DNA of 64,000 nucleotides. It comes from CAYNRA01 sp046296415. GTDB lineage: Bacteria > Bacteroidota > Bacteroidia > Cytophagales > Spirosomataceae. The DNA lies in assembly GCA_046296415.1 (NCBI GenBank), contig JBKBLN010000003.1, positions 124,001-188,000 on the forward strand, given 5' to 3'. Below, in pieces: positions 45,977-56,000 of this stretch (position 1 is the first letter of the stretch; every line of letters starts with the position of its first letter). Below the pieces are notes generated by a model. That model worked only from the letters and a program-made list of their open reading frames with translations, was not told the DNA's origin and did no database searches. The position numbers and the translations under genes are program-made.

Positions 45977-46302
45977 TTATAAACTTACCCGTTTTATAAC
46001 AAACTCAACGAACCAACTCCAACGTTTAGTCTGCTCCAACTTTTTTTACGTGTTACTGTATAGGCTACTCTCCCAAATCTTACGCCCAAATTCCCTCTAG
46101 CGTTTCTTGGGTAGCTTTCTGTTCGGGACTAAATACGATTGATTATTGAAAAACCTTTATAGGGTGCGACTGGGGGAGCTAGAATAACCCATTGAATCAT
46201 TCATTCACCAAACATTATGATTCCAAAACCAACAATCTTTTCTTCTTGATTCGTCAGACGTAATATCGCAGTACAAGAACGGTTTTCGTCACGCACTGAT
46301 TT
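45977..46302. other. AT-rich stretch with no intact gene
   Basis: No complete gene is seen. On the leftward strand an open run without a start codon (45,994-46,128) reads like protein (SYPRNARGNLGVRFG ... VGVGSLSLL) and may be a gene remnant; this is weak evidence. Confidence 0.4.
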
Positions 46303-46524
46303 TCAGTGTACCTTACGACTTACCTTATTATTAAATGCACTCAAACTTATATATCCTAACGAAAAAAATGGAATTAGCCAAATCAATAAAAGAATTGCAA
46401 CCGTTACAGTGAATGAATCGTGTCGTTTACTTAATATCCTAATCGTTGCATAAATATTGAATAAAAAACAGACAACAATTACTATTTTTAAGTAGTAAGA
46501 GGGTAGCAAAAAGCTCATACGCAT
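46303..46524 (-). CDS. Small membrane protein, possible immunity protein
   Basis: Unrecognised protein of 73 residues starting at an ATG. Two hydrophobic helices (about 11-28 and 41-62) are separated by a basic loop (RILSKRHDS), and the C-terminus is basic. It begins seven bases after the end of the open fragment upstream on the same strand. In Bacteroidota, toxin tips of polymorphic proteins are often followed by just such a small membrane immunity protein, but no toxin motif is identified here, so that role is a guess. Confidence 0.45.
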   Translation of the reverse strand: MRMSFLLPSYYLKIVIVVCFLFNIYATIRILSKRHDSFTVTVAILLLIWLIPFFSLGYISLSAFNNKVSRKVH

Positions 46525-46531
46525 TTATTTT

Positions 46532-46801
46532 TTAACATGGATACAACATAGAAATAAGGTATATACACACGAAATCCTCCCAAACACATCCTTGGTCTTG
46601 ACCCGTTACAATTGTTCCAGGATGGGATTTTATAAACCCAGATGCTGCATGATTTGAATGTCCCTTAGCACCACTTCGCGTATAATCAATACCTATTGCA
46701 GCCATTTCACACATTTTCGATGTTTTAAGATTCCTATTTCTTAAATCAGTCAAATAGTCCTGTTTGGTTATTGCATTTAAGCTTTTGTAAGTTCCCGATT
46801 C
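46532..46801 (-). pseudogene. Open fragment without start codon, probable 3' remnant of a larger gene
   Basis: The frame stays open for 89 codons after a TAA and has no ATG near its start, yet reads like a folded protein: SLNAITKQDYLTDLRNRN, then MAAIGIDYTRSGAKGHSNHA, then GTIVTGQDQGCVWEDFVC. It ends seven bases before the small membrane protein gene. I do not recognise the family. A detached C-terminal module of a polymorphic toxin or other secreted protein is plausible; a chance open frame is less likely given its composition. Confidence 0.4.
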
Positions 46802-46879
46802 TTAGTACTAGTTTTTCCGCTTTTAAATAGTATTTAGAACGGGGAGCTTACACACTTTGATGATAAATGCCATTCATCA

Positions 46880-46912
46880 AAAAAACGACCCCAAAATGTT
46901 ATCGAGGTCGTT
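46880..46912 (-). terminator. Terminator-like hairpin inside the remnant island
   Basis: The arms aacgacc and ggtcgtt flank a loop of about 15 bases, with seven U following on the leftward transcript. It would end a transcript coming from the fragment at 46,953-47,135, or from trxA further upstream. Confidence 0.6.
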
Positions 46913-46952
46913 TGCTACAACTTAAACATCAATTAAAAATTGATATCTTATA

Positions 46953-47135
46953 TCAGACGAACCTGATTTTAAACGATCTATCATGGACTCCTCTAAACAA
47001 GGAACTATAGGAACTACAAAAATCTAAAGTGGAAAAGAAATCGAGGGTTAAATTAAGTGCATCAGTTGCTTGCGCAGGACAGCCAAAGCCTAAGCAATTG
47101 TTTTCAGGATAGAATTCACTTGGTAGTTCTTTGAG
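46953..47135 (-). pseudogene. Second open fragment without start codon
   Basis: Sixty codons between stops on the leftward strand, with no start codon, reading LKELPSEFYPENNCLGFGC, then ATDALNLTLDFFSTLDFC, and ending FKIRFV. The composition is protein-like and four cysteines are present, but I cannot assign a family. It ends about 40 bases before a terminator-like hairpin, as a real gene end would. It is best read as a decayed or truncated gene tail. Confidence 0.35.
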
Positions 47136-47322
47136 TTAGCGAATTCAAATATACTACACCTTTTAGAATATTCTAAAAATTCACAAACAATATTATAAAA
47201 GGTATAAATTAATCTTTTTTATACCTAAAATACATTTGATCGACTCATCAGAGCTTTGGTAAGAAGAAGTTGGCATTTGGTAGGCCTAAAGAGGACTTTG
47301 GAGGGGAAGCTGGTATGAAGGG
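47136..47322. other. AT-rich intergenic stretch
   Basis: No gene seen. It contains a short inverted repeat aggtataaa/tttatacct (about 47,202-47,229) without a clear function. Confidence 0.4.
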
Positions 47323-47369
47323 AATCACCCTTTGGTGGGATTTCAAACCTTAGAGACCAAAGGGTGATT
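47323..47369. repeat. Perfect 14-bp inverted repeat downstream of trxA
   Basis: Arms aatcaccctttggt and accaaagggtgatt enclose 19 bases, seven bases after the trxA stop. No U-run follows on the leftward transcript, so it is at best an atypical terminator for the trxA unit. Confidence 0.5.
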
Positions 47370-47375
47370 TAACAC

Positions 47376-47681
47376 TTAATTAGGAAGAAACGGCTGTACC
47401 GCTTGTTTCATTTGGGCAGCCGAAAGCACACCCGATTGACGGAATTTTACTTCGCCTTTTTGAAATACCATGAGGGTAGGCACGCCTGAGATTCGGTATT
47501 GGCGGGCCAAAGCAGGATTTTTATCCACATCAATTTTAACGACTTTCACTTGGTCACCCATTTGATTGGCGAATTGCTGTAACGCAGGTGCCATGGCTTT
47601 ACATGGCCCACACCATTCCGCAAAAAAATCAATCATTACCGGGATTTCCGACGCAATTAGTTCTTCAAATTTACCAGTCAT
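47376..47681 (-). CDS. trxA: Thioredoxin
   Basis: Cytosolic disulfide reductase of 101 residues. The redox motif WCGPC is at Cys24-Cys27, the buried FFAEW strand precedes it, and the cis-proline turn is in ISGVPTLMVF. There is no signal peptide. It lies 12 bases from the start region of the upstream DUF983 gene's stop on the same strand, so the two are likely co-transcribed. Confidence 0.96.
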   Translation of the reverse strand: MTGKFEELIASEIPVMIDFFAEWCGPCKAMAPALQQFANQMGDQVKVVKIDVDKNPALARQYRISGVPTLMVFQKGEVKFRQSGVLSAAQMKQAVQPFLPN

Positions 47682-47693
47682 ACTTTTTTCAAT

Positions 47694-48071
47694 TTAATAT
47701 TTACCTCTTTTTTCAGGTTCAAACTTAACCATAATTTGCAACCAAATCGAACGCGACAACCGGTAGAGAACCGGGGTTAACAGAAGCGTAAGCCCTACAT
47801 ACACACCGATGTATACGCGCCAATCGGCATCAGAAAAAAACAAAAAATACCCAACCACAGCCGTAACAAAAAGCGCAATATTGAGGGCATAGCTCACATA
47901 CATGGCCCCAAAGAAAAAACCTGTTTCTCGTTCGTATTTCATTTCACAATGACTACACGCATCATGCATTTCAAACATTTTCCCGAATGAGTAGGGATTT
48001 TTGGAGACAAAAACGTGCCCTTGGTGGCATCTAGGACATTTTCCGGTGAACGCAGCAACTAGTTTACTCAT
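47694..48071 (-). CDS. DUF983 family membrane protein
   Basis: Protein of 125 residues from ATG 48,071 (MSKLVAAFTGKCPRC). Two CxxC pairs (Cys12/Cys15 and Cys39/Cys42) make a probable zinc ribbon, followed by GFFFGAMYVSYALN and two membrane helices, the complete DUF983 pattern. The family has no assigned function. It is the first gene of a two-gene unit with trxA, which suggests a redox or metal link but does not prove one. Confidence 0.9.
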   Translation of the reverse strand: MSKLVAAFTGKCPRCHQGHVFVSKNPYSFGKMFEMHDACSHCEMKYERETGFFFGAMYVSYALNIALFVTAVVGYFLFFSDADWRVYIGVYVGLTLLLTPVLYRLSRSIWLQIMVKFEPEKRGKY

Positions 48072-48102
48072 GTTATAATTTCGTGATAGTAGGAAGTTGG
48101 GG

Positions 48103-48110
48103 CAAAGGTA
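48103..48110 (-). promoter_or_regulatory. Possible -7 box for the DUF983-trxA unit
   Basis: TACCTTTG followed by C on the leftward strand matches TAnnTTTG 32 bases before the DUF983 start. The -33 element is unclear. Confidence 0.4.
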
Positions 48111-48347
48111 CATATCAACGAGAACACTATCTGTGACTTTTGTTATACAGAGCCATTTTTAATTCAAGTACTTTCAAAATCAAACCATTGAATCTTGCTC
48201 ATTAAACATAAAAACGACCTTTTCCATTCCGCGTCTATCGTCTAAGGGCGCGCTGAAATTGAGCCAACCCAAAAACAAGAAACTCAACCTTTGGGACACC
48301 CAACCTTTTTTCGTAGTTTTCTTCTTTATTTATTCACGGACTACCGC

Positions 48348-49958
48348 ATGAAAAAACTTTTCCTTCTTTTGGCATTAGGATCATTTCTTTGTCAAGCACA
48401 AATCAAGCCCGCCCCTCCCCGAGCTGAGGGCGATGGGCCTCATACTCGCCTGATCATTCGAGGCGTAACACTCATCAACAGCACCGGAGCTCCCCCGGTT
48501 GGACCAGTCGATATTGTGGTGGAGAAAAATATCATCAAATCGGTGCGCCAAGTGGGGTATCCGGGTGTTCCGATCGATCCCAAACGCCGGCCAGCGGCCC
48601 AACCCGGCGACAAAGAATTAGACTGTACGGGCATGTTTTTGATGCCTGGATTTGTGGACATGCACGGACACATCGGAGGGAGTTCACAAGGTACTCCGGC
48701 AGAATACGTCTTTAAATTGTGGCTAGCCCATGGTATCACCACCATTCGGGATCCATCGGCGGGTAATGGTCTGAACTGGACGCTCGACCAGAAGAAAAAG
48801 AGTGAAAAAAACGACATCACTGCACCCCGAATTTTGGCTTACACGGCCTTCGGAATGGGGAGCGATCAACCCATATCTACCCCGGAAGCTGCACGCGAGT
48901 GGGTTCGGAAGAATGCCCAAGCGGGGGCCGATGGTATCAAGTTTTTTGGCGCGGAGCCAGATGTCTTTCGGGCTGCCTTGGAAGAAAACAAGAAGCTAGG
49001 CCTACGGTCTGCATGCCACCATGCCCAATTGGAGGTTGCTCGTATGAACGTTTTGGCAACGGCTCAAGCCGGATTAACGACCATGGAGCACTGGTATGGG
49101 TTGCCCGAGGCCTTGTTTGACGACCGAACTCTCCAGAACTATCCAGCAGACTATAATTACAATAATGAGCAACATCGCTTTGAAGAGGCTGGAAAACTAT
49201 GGAAACAGGCGGCAACACCGGGCTCAGAAAAGTGGTATCAAGTCATGGATGCTCTTTTGAAATTGGATTTTACCCTGGATCCGACCTTCAATATTTACGA
49301 AGCCAACCGCGAACTCATGCTAGCACGCCGGGCAGAATGGCATGAGGATTACACCTTACCCTCCTTGTGGCGATTTTATGGACCTAGCCGGATTTCGCAC
49401 GGCTCTTACTGGCTTAATTGGGGGACTGAGCAGGAAATTCAGTGGAAGGAAAACTACCGGATCTGGATGCAGTTTGTCAATGAATATAAAAATCGCGGTG
49501 GACGTGTCACAACAGGATCTGACTCTGGATTTATCTACCAGCTCTACGGCTTTGCCTATATTCGAGAACTTGAACTATTGCGAGAGGCAGGTTTCCATCC
49601 TTTGGAGGTCGTGCGGTCTGCGACCATCAAAGGTGCTGAGGCTTTGGGAATGGCCGACAAAATTGGATCGGTCGAAGTCGGCAAATTGGCCGATTTTGTG
49701 ATTGTCAAGGAGAATCCGCTGGCCAACTTTAAAACCTTGTATGGCACAGGTTCTATTCAGGTGAATGATGCGAATGAGGTCGTGCGGGTGGGGGGTGTCA
49801 CCTACACCGTAAAAGATGGTGTGGTGTATGATGCTAAAAAGCTATTGGAGGACGTTCGAAACATTGTCACCAAAGCAAAAATCGAGGAAAACTACGAAAT
49901 CACGCAGCCAGGTATGCCACAAAAAAGACCTACCAAAACTCAAGGGGCAGGAAAATAA
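48348..49958 (+). CDS. Secreted amidohydrolase-superfamily protein
   Basis: Metal-dependent hydrolase of 536 residues from ATG 48,348 (MKKLFLLLALGS), with a signal peptide ending CQAQ. The metal-binding HxH is His106-Gly-His108 in VDMHGHIGG. A probable bridging lysine is in ADGIKFFG, further histidines are in ACHHAQ and MEHWYG, and the conserved acid is in TGSDSG. Close relatives include imidazolonepropionase-like and prolidase-like enzymes; the substrate is unknown. The C-terminus is Lys/Pro-rich. It is convergent with the GHL10 gene, separated by a terminator. Confidence 0.9.
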   Translation: MKKLFLLLALGSFLCQAQIKPAPPRAEGDGPHTRLIIRGVTLINSTGAPPVGPVDIVVEKNIIKSVRQVGYPGVPIDPKRRPAAQPGDKELDCTGMFLMPGFVDMHGHIGGSSQGTPAEYVFKLWLAHGITTIRDPSAGNGLNWTLDQKKKSEKNDITAPRILAYTAFGMGSDQPISTPEAAREWVRKNAQAGADGIKFFGAEPDVFRAALEENKKLGLRSACHHAQLEVARMNVLATAQAGLTTMEHWYGLPEALFDDRTLQNYPADYNYNNEQHRFEEAGKLWKQAATPGSEKWYQVMDALLKLDFTLDPTFNIYEANRELMLARRAEWHEDYTLPSLWRFYGPSRISHGSYWLNWGTEQEIQWKENYRIWMQFVNEYKNRGGRVTTGSDSGFIYQLYGFAYIRELELLREAGFHPLEVVRSATIKGAEALGMADKIGSVEVGKLADFVIVKENPLANFKTLYGTGSIQVNDANEVVRVGGVTYTVKDGVVYDAKKLLEDVRNIVTKAKIEENYEITQPGMPQKRPTKTQGAGK

Positions 49959-49974
49959 ATATCAGAATAAAAGA

Positions 49975-50012
49975 AAACCCCTCTTTTTCCATTGGGAAAT
50001 TGAGGGGTTTCT
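49975..50012. terminator. Terminator between the amidohydrolase and the GHL10 gene
   Basis: The stem aaacccctc/gaggggttt encloses an inner tttcc/ggaaa hairpin. U-runs are short, but the position between convergent genes supports a terminator. Confidence 0.65.
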
Positions 50013-50056
50013 ATGGAATCAAATCTACTAACCAGTCCAACACTAGCTCACCTAAA

Positions 50057-51187
50057 TCAAGGTGTAGTAGTAGGATATTCTTGTGTAAAAAAGGTGGGAA
50101 ATGATTTTAGTCCTTCATAAAAGAAAAAAACCTCGCCGGCTACGCCTTGCCTCCGATTTTCTTGGATCATTTGCTTGAGTAATTCCGGTGTCGGGCTATA
50201 ACTTCCTATTTTTAAGAGCATCCCGGGGGCTACCTTCGAGAGCTGGGATTTGGGAACGTGGGATTGGGTGATTTTTGTCAATTCTTGTTGATAGGCCGCC
50301 AAATTATATCGGTACACTTGTGGACAGATCAAATCCACCCATTCATTCTGAACCCAGGTGGGCCAATCTTGTAAATACTCGGTTTTGGCAAAGGGAAAAA
50401 TACTCGGGGACATCGAAACAACCAATTTGGGATTGGTCTTTTTTACTTCTTTGTAAAGCCTTCCCATAAATTCTGTTAGCTTTCCTGCGCGCCAGTTTAC
50501 CCAAGCTTCTTCTTTATCTGAGGTAGGCTTTAAGCCGGTTTCGGCAAAATATTGAGCCAAGACCTCGGGGTTGTATCCTCCTTCGGAGGGCATAGCGGGC
50601 AGCCGGTCATCGCCTTGAATGCCATCCAAATCTGGATATTTCTGAGCAACTTCTAAAACCAAGGATAACACAAAATTTTGGACCTCGGAGTTCAGGGCAT
50701 TCATCCATTTGAAATTGTTTTTGGTGGTAGTCGCCCCGTTTCGATCCAACGAAGCCCAATGAGGCTTCAAACGCAAGATATGTTCTCCGAACCCACTATT
50801 TTCGGCAGCAAAACCATATTCAAACCAAGCAAAGACCTTGATATTTTTGGCATGGGCTGCATTGATCATTTCACGTAGGGGGTCGCGGCCCCGAAGGCCT
50901 TCTTCGATGGGTATTTGAAAGGAATCAGCCATGATTTGACTTGGATAGAGCGTCTTTCCTTTATTCCATACCACAACAAAAATATGATTGATTCCCTGTT
51001 GGTGGCATAGGTTGACAGCGTCCTGTATTCCTTTTGGAGAATACAACACCTGACTAGCCACATTGGTGATCCAGACACCTCGAACAGCGTTGGAGGGCTT
51101 GGGATCCTCTTTAACCGGATTTACGGCAGATGGACGAGCTTGGCAACTGCTTGCCAACAAAAGAATACACAATGCAAAGTATTTCAT
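50057..51187 (-). CDS. GHL10 / DUF187-type glycoside hydrolase lipoprotein
   Basis: Protein of 376 residues from ATG 51,187 (MKYFALCILLL), with the lipobox LLASSC. The family start AVRGVWITNVASQVL is followed by a TIM barrel with INHIFVVVWNKGKTLYPS, KVFAWFEYGF, DGIQGDDRL and WVDLICPQVYRY. This is the GHL10 (family 10-like) group to which E. coli DigH (YddW), a hydrolase of denuded peptidoglycan glycans, belongs. It lies 52 bases after susD and could process the imported substrate, although a terminator-like hairpin lies between. Confidence 0.9.
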   Translation of the reverse strand: MKYFALCILLLASSCQARPSAVNPVKEDPKPSNAVRGVWITNVASQVLYSPKGIQDAVNLCHQQGINHIFVVVWNKGKTLYPSQIMADSFQIPIEEGLRGRDPLREMINAAHAKNIKVFAWFEYGFAAENSGFGEHILRLKPHWASLDRNGATTTKNNFKWMNALNSEVQNFVLSLVLEVAQKYPDLDGIQGDDRLPAMPSEGGYNPEVLAQYFAETGLKPTSDKEEAWVNWRAGKLTEFMGRLYKEVKKTNPKLVVSMSPSIFPFAKTEYLQDWPTWVQNEWVDLICPQVYRYNLAAYQQELTKITQSHVPKSQLSKVAPGMLLKIGSYSPTPELLKQMIQENRRQGVAGEVFFFYEGLKSFPTFFTQEYPTTTP

Positions 51188-51190
51188 AAT

Positions 51191-51229
51191 GAAAAAGAAA
51201 GGCTGCCAAGGAATCAAACCTTGACAACC
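51191..51229 (-). terminator. Terminator-like hairpin after the second susD
   Basis: An 11-pair stem ggttgtcaagg/ccttggcagcc (two G-U pairs) with a 7-base loop and a broken U-run, ten bases after the susD stop. It overlaps the leader of the GHL10 gene, so it may only attenuate. Confidence 0.6.
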
Positions 51230-51238
51230 CTTATAAAA

Positions 51239-53035
51239 TTACCAACCTGGATTTTGCTTTAAATTGGGATTTTTATCCAACTCGCCTTGGGGTAGAGGCC
51301 AAAGGGCATGCTTCTCCCCATTTTTCCGAATTTCATTTCGGCTGCTGATGCGCTTCGAGATGCTAGAGGTGTACTCAGGAATATCGTTTAAATCTTGCAC
51401 AGATCCTTTTGAACCGAAAGAGGGCAGGGCCGGTGGATCATTTGGATTAAGCGCAGCACCGACGATTTGTGTGTTCATCACTTGATTCACAATTCCCCAA
51501 CGACGGATATCGAATAAACGTAGGCCCTCAATCGCGAATTCGACGGCTCGTTCCCGACGAACCAACTGACGTAGTTTTGCGGGATCGGTCTCCGTAGTGG
51601 CAGGTTGCCCAGCCCGTCGCCGAACGGCATTGATTGCGTCCAAAACAGAGGCATCGATTTGATTCAACTCAATTTTTGACTCGGCATACATCAATAAAAT
51701 CTCGGCATAGCGCATGAGGAGGAATGGGGTTTTCAGTTCCCACACGTACTGGTCTGGATCATTGTATTTTCGCCACACATAACCCACTCCCCCGACGGCA
51801 CCCGTCGCACCAAATTGCCAAACCCCGTTAGTTGAGCGAACGAAATCGGGGTTTCCGTTGATGACATCAAACCGAGAGGTATTCCAGTTCCAACGGAAAA
51901 TTTGATCGGAGTGAATATTGAAAATAAAGCGTTGATTTGGATTTTGATAGGGTAACGCTGGGTTTTTGCTCATCCGTACCTCGATGGTGTCTCCTGGCAT
52001 ATACAAGGTCCAGCGCAGGCGTTTATCCCGGTTAGCACTTGGGTTTTTCGGGTCATAAAGTGGGGATTCATCGATTCGTTTCCCATCAATGCATTCAAAT
52101 TTATCCACCATGGCTTGCGTCGGGAAATTATTGCTTTGCGCACCCAGCGTTTGGCGTGGTGTATAACCCACGACCATCCAGCTCGCGATGTTGGGGTTTT
52201 CTGTCGGATACATCATTTGAAACATCACCTCTCGTCCGGCATTGGCATTTTGTCCGGCCAGGGTAAAGAGGTTAGGAAAGCTCGGGTTGAGGCCATGGGC
52301 TCCGCTTTGCATGATTGTTTGAGTAGCTTGAGCAGCCGTCGCGTAATCTTTGATGAGCAAAGCCAATCGGGCTTTCAAGCCAAGGGCAAAGCCGCGGGTA
52401 ACGCGACCTCGTTCAGAGGGATTATTGGACAACGCAGCAGCAGCTTCATCAAGGTCTTTGTATAAAGCTGAAACAATGGTCGCTACAGGTGTTCGGGTTT
52501 GTGTTTCAAACTCTTCCGGAAGTAGGGGTTGGGTATAAAAAACGACATCTCCGTACCAAACCATGAGGTTGAAATACGCCCAAGCACGGAGGGTTAACGC
52601 CTCCCCCTTCAGCCGGGCGAAGGTGGCAGGCGGAGTGGCTGCTTCACCGCGTTTCATCCCGACCAAGACGTCATTGGCACGAGAGACCACACGATAACCT
52701 TGGGCCCAAGCGTTTTCTGACCAGGCATTTCCCGGGATAAATGGACCGTTGTCTCCCATGGCAATGAGCGACTCCGGATCTGTTTTCCGTGAGATGATCA
52801 GGTCGGTTGTGGCTTCGATACGTTTCAAATCTGGAACGTTTCCAGCTCTCGACCAAAAGGCTGCACTGTAGATTCCGGTTAAACCCAACTGAATTTCGGC
52901 CTCATTCGATAAAAAGCTGGCGCTTGAGGGAGTATCCAACGGTTGGCGATCTAAAAATTCCTCACAACTCATGAGGGAAGAGGCGAAGATCATGGGAGCG
53001 ATCCAACCTCGGGTTATATTCTTCCAGGTTTTCAT
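51239..53035 (-). CDS. SusD/RagB-family nutrient-binding outer-membrane lipoprotein
   Basis: Protein of 598 residues from ATG 53,035 (MKTWKNITRGW); an in-frame TTG two codons upstream is rejected. The lipobox is SLMSC. SusD features are DTPSSASFLSNEAEIQLGLTG near the N-terminus, LRAWAYFNLMVWYGDVVFY in the TPR core and the C-terminal RRERAVEFAIEGLRLFDIRRWG. It starts six bases after its susC partner and forms the surface lid of that channel. Substrate unknown. Confidence 0.95.
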   Translation of the reverse strand: MKTWKNITRGWIAPMIFASSLMSCEEFLDRQPLDTPSSASFLSNEAEIQLGLTGIYSAAFWSRAGNVPDLKRIEATTDLIISRKTDPESLIAMGDNGPFIPGNAWSENAWAQGYRVVSRANDVLVGMKRGEAATPPATFARLKGEALTLRAWAYFNLMVWYGDVVFYTQPLLPEEFETQTRTPVATIVSALYKDLDEAAAALSNNPSERGRVTRGFALGLKARLALLIKDYATAAQATQTIMQSGAHGLNPSFPNLFTLAGQNANAGREVMFQMMYPTENPNIASWMVVGYTPRQTLGAQSNNFPTQAMVDKFECIDGKRIDESPLYDPKNPSANRDKRLRWTLYMPGDTIEVRMSKNPALPYQNPNQRFIFNIHSDQIFRWNWNTSRFDVINGNPDFVRSTNGVWQFGATGAVGGVGYVWRKYNDPDQYVWELKTPFLLMRYAEILLMYAESKIELNQIDASVLDAINAVRRRAGQPATTETDPAKLRQLVRRERAVEFAIEGLRLFDIRRWGIVNQVMNTQIVGAALNPNDPPALPSFGSKGSVQDLNDIPEYTSSISKRISSRNEIRKNGEKHALWPLPQGELDKNPNLKQNPGW

Positions 53036-53041
53036 AATCAA

Positions 53042-56000
53042 TTAGAATTTTAGGTTCAAACCGAGGGTATAGGTTTTCATTAATGGGTAAAACTCCGCGT
53101 TGTTGTTGTTTTGCTCGGGATCAAATCCTTGCCAGAATTTGGTAAAAGTCAGTAAGTTTTGACCGCTCACAAATACACGTGCACTTTCCATTTTGGCTTT
53201 CCGCATCCAAGCTGTTGGGACTTTTACCCCCAGATTGACGTTTTTAAGTCGAAAATAGGCGGAGTTTCGTACCCAAAAAGAGGAGTTGGTACTATTTACA
53301 CCGATGGTCGGAGTGAGTCGAGGGAAGGTCGCATTGGGATTTTCGGGAGTCCAATAATCCTTGTGCATGTCGAGAAGAGATGGGATAAAATCGGCTGCAT
53401 GGAATGGCCAGGCTCCTGTACCCGAAATGTAATTCTCCTTTACACCTACGCCTTGTCCGAAAAGATTCAAATCGAAAGCACCATAGGCTAAGTTGACATT
53501 TAACGAGTATTCATAGCGAGGAAAATTATTTCCAATAAACGTCCGATCATCTGCATTCACGATACCATCTCCGTTGATGTCTTCGTATTTGATATCCCCT
53601 GGATTGGGGGTAAAGAACGTTCGGGGGGAAGCCGCAATATCTTCGCGAGACTGATAGAATCCGATGGCTTTGTAGCCAAAGTACGACCGCAGGGGAAAGC
53701 CTTCTGCCGACCGAAGCAAGCCCTCGTCAAGATAAGGAACCCCGGGCAGAGACAAAATTTTGTTCTGAACATCACCCAAAACACCGGTGATGTCGTACTT
53801 CAATTTTCCTGCTTTATTTCGGTAAGTAACCGACAGCTCCCATCCCCGATTTTCCATAGACCCTAGATTTAGAAAGGCGGGACTCAGGCCGACATAGGAT
53901 GGAATGGGTTTACGTAAAAGGATATCGGAGATGGTTTTGACATAGTAATCGGCGGTAATACTAAAATTCCGGAGCACTTGTAAGTCGACCCCAACATTCC
54001 ATTGTTTGGATCGTTCCCATCCAATACTTGGGTTCGCGGCTTCGGTCAAGGAAAATCCAGGGACGATCAGTGCATTGAAGTAATAATTTGTTCCGGAGGT
54101 GTAGTTTGCGGCAAACGGATAATTTTCTGGGAGAGCTTGATTGCCTAGAATCCCATAGGAGGCACGAATTTTTCCAAATTGTAGGAAGTCCAATCCTTTC
54201 ATGAAGTTTTCATTCGAAAAAACCCACCCACCCGAGGCCGATGGGAAAAAGCCCCATTGAAGGTTTAAATCTTGAGAGAACCGAGAAGATCCTTCGTACC
54301 GGCCATTTAATTCAACTAGATATTTATCTCCGAATCCATAGGTCATACGTCCGAAACCAGCGGCAAGGGCGTTTTCGGAGGCTCCTCCGCTATTATCCCG
54401 ATTGGCTCCCCCTAGGTTCATAAACGGTAGGTCCTCGTTCACAAAGTCGGTACGGGATGCTCCTAAACTACGGGTAACGTTTTCTTCAGACTGAAAACCC
54501 ACCATGAATTTTGCATCGTGTTTATCTTTCAAAATACCGTAAGAGGCTTGTGCTAGGAAGGTATTTCGGTAATTGAATGAATAAGATTCACTCAGCGAAT
54601 TGGTACCTGGGTAAAGACTTGAAAAATCATAGGTTTTACTAGGTACATTGGGAACATACACTTGGTAATTGCGTTGAAAACGCTTGGTATTGGGGGTCCA
54701 TTGTTCCCGGGCAAAAGAGGCTTCAAGATCAAGCCCTTTGAGGGGCTGGTAATTGACTTGGGCTTTCCCTAAAATGCTTGGGAAAATTTGCTGCCATAGG
54801 CCGCTGTTTTCGGCTTGACCTAGGGGATTCCGACGGTTAGACTGTCCCGCATCCCCATACATTCCCTCTCCAAATTTGGCAGGTCCGGTGGCTGGTAATC
54901 CAATGGCTTGCCGAATGATAAATTCGGGCGAAGCACCAGCGGGTTCTACTCGAGTACTTTGATTAAAGAAAAATACACCCGAAAGTCGAAGTTTATCATT
55001 GACTTTGATGTCCGGATTCATCCGAATGTCGAGCCGATTGAAGCTGTTATTTGGCACCAAACCCTGCTGCGTCAGGTAGGTTACAGAGGTAAACAAGCTG
55101 GTTTTATCGTTTCCAGCATCGAGGGTAATGTTGTGATTTTGCATGATACCTGAATTGGTCAAGAGTAATTTGACCCAGTCGTTATCAAAAACCTCGATGT
55201 TATCCACAGGAGAATTACGGTATTTATCGATCAAAGCCAACGGAAAAACCGTTGCGTTGGGGTTCCCAGTTTGGTTCTGTTGGGCAATGTTGCTTAGCTC
55301 CATGTGCTCAATGGCCGACACCTTTTCGGGAATATTCGTCGCTTGTTGTTGGGTAACGAAACCATTGTAGGCCACTTTAACACCACCACCTGAAGCCCGG
55401 CGGGTCTTGACTAAAATAACACCATTGGCTCCTCGAGTACCATATATGGACGTAGAGGCTGCATCTTTCAGTACGGTGATACTTTCAATGGCATTGGGAT
55501 CTAAGTTATCCATACTGGACACTACCCCATCGACCATGACCAAGGGGCCGGTACCTGAAAATATCGATCCGATACCTCGAATTCGGATATTGGCACCGTC
55601 GGCTCCGGGTTTTCCAGAGGATTGCCACACCGAAATTCCGGGTGCTAGACCTTGTAATAATTGACTCGTCGACGATACTTGTCGTTTGGTTAACTCCTCT
55701 TGTTTGAACTGAGAAACGGATCCTGTCAGATTGGCTTTTTTCTGAATCCCATAACCAACCACAACCACATCATCCAAGAGATTGGCACTTTCGGATAGAA
55801 TGATGTTCACCTCGGATCGAGTCCCAACCGCCACCGTTTGGGTTTGATAGCTTATAAAAGAGAAAACGAGGGTTGCGGGGTCTGTCACCGACAACGAGAA
55901 ATTGCCCTCTGTGTCGGAGACGGTTCCCTTACCTGAGCTTTTTTCAACCACCGAGACATTGGGCAAACCTTCTCCCGTTTTTTCATCGGTAATTCTTCCT

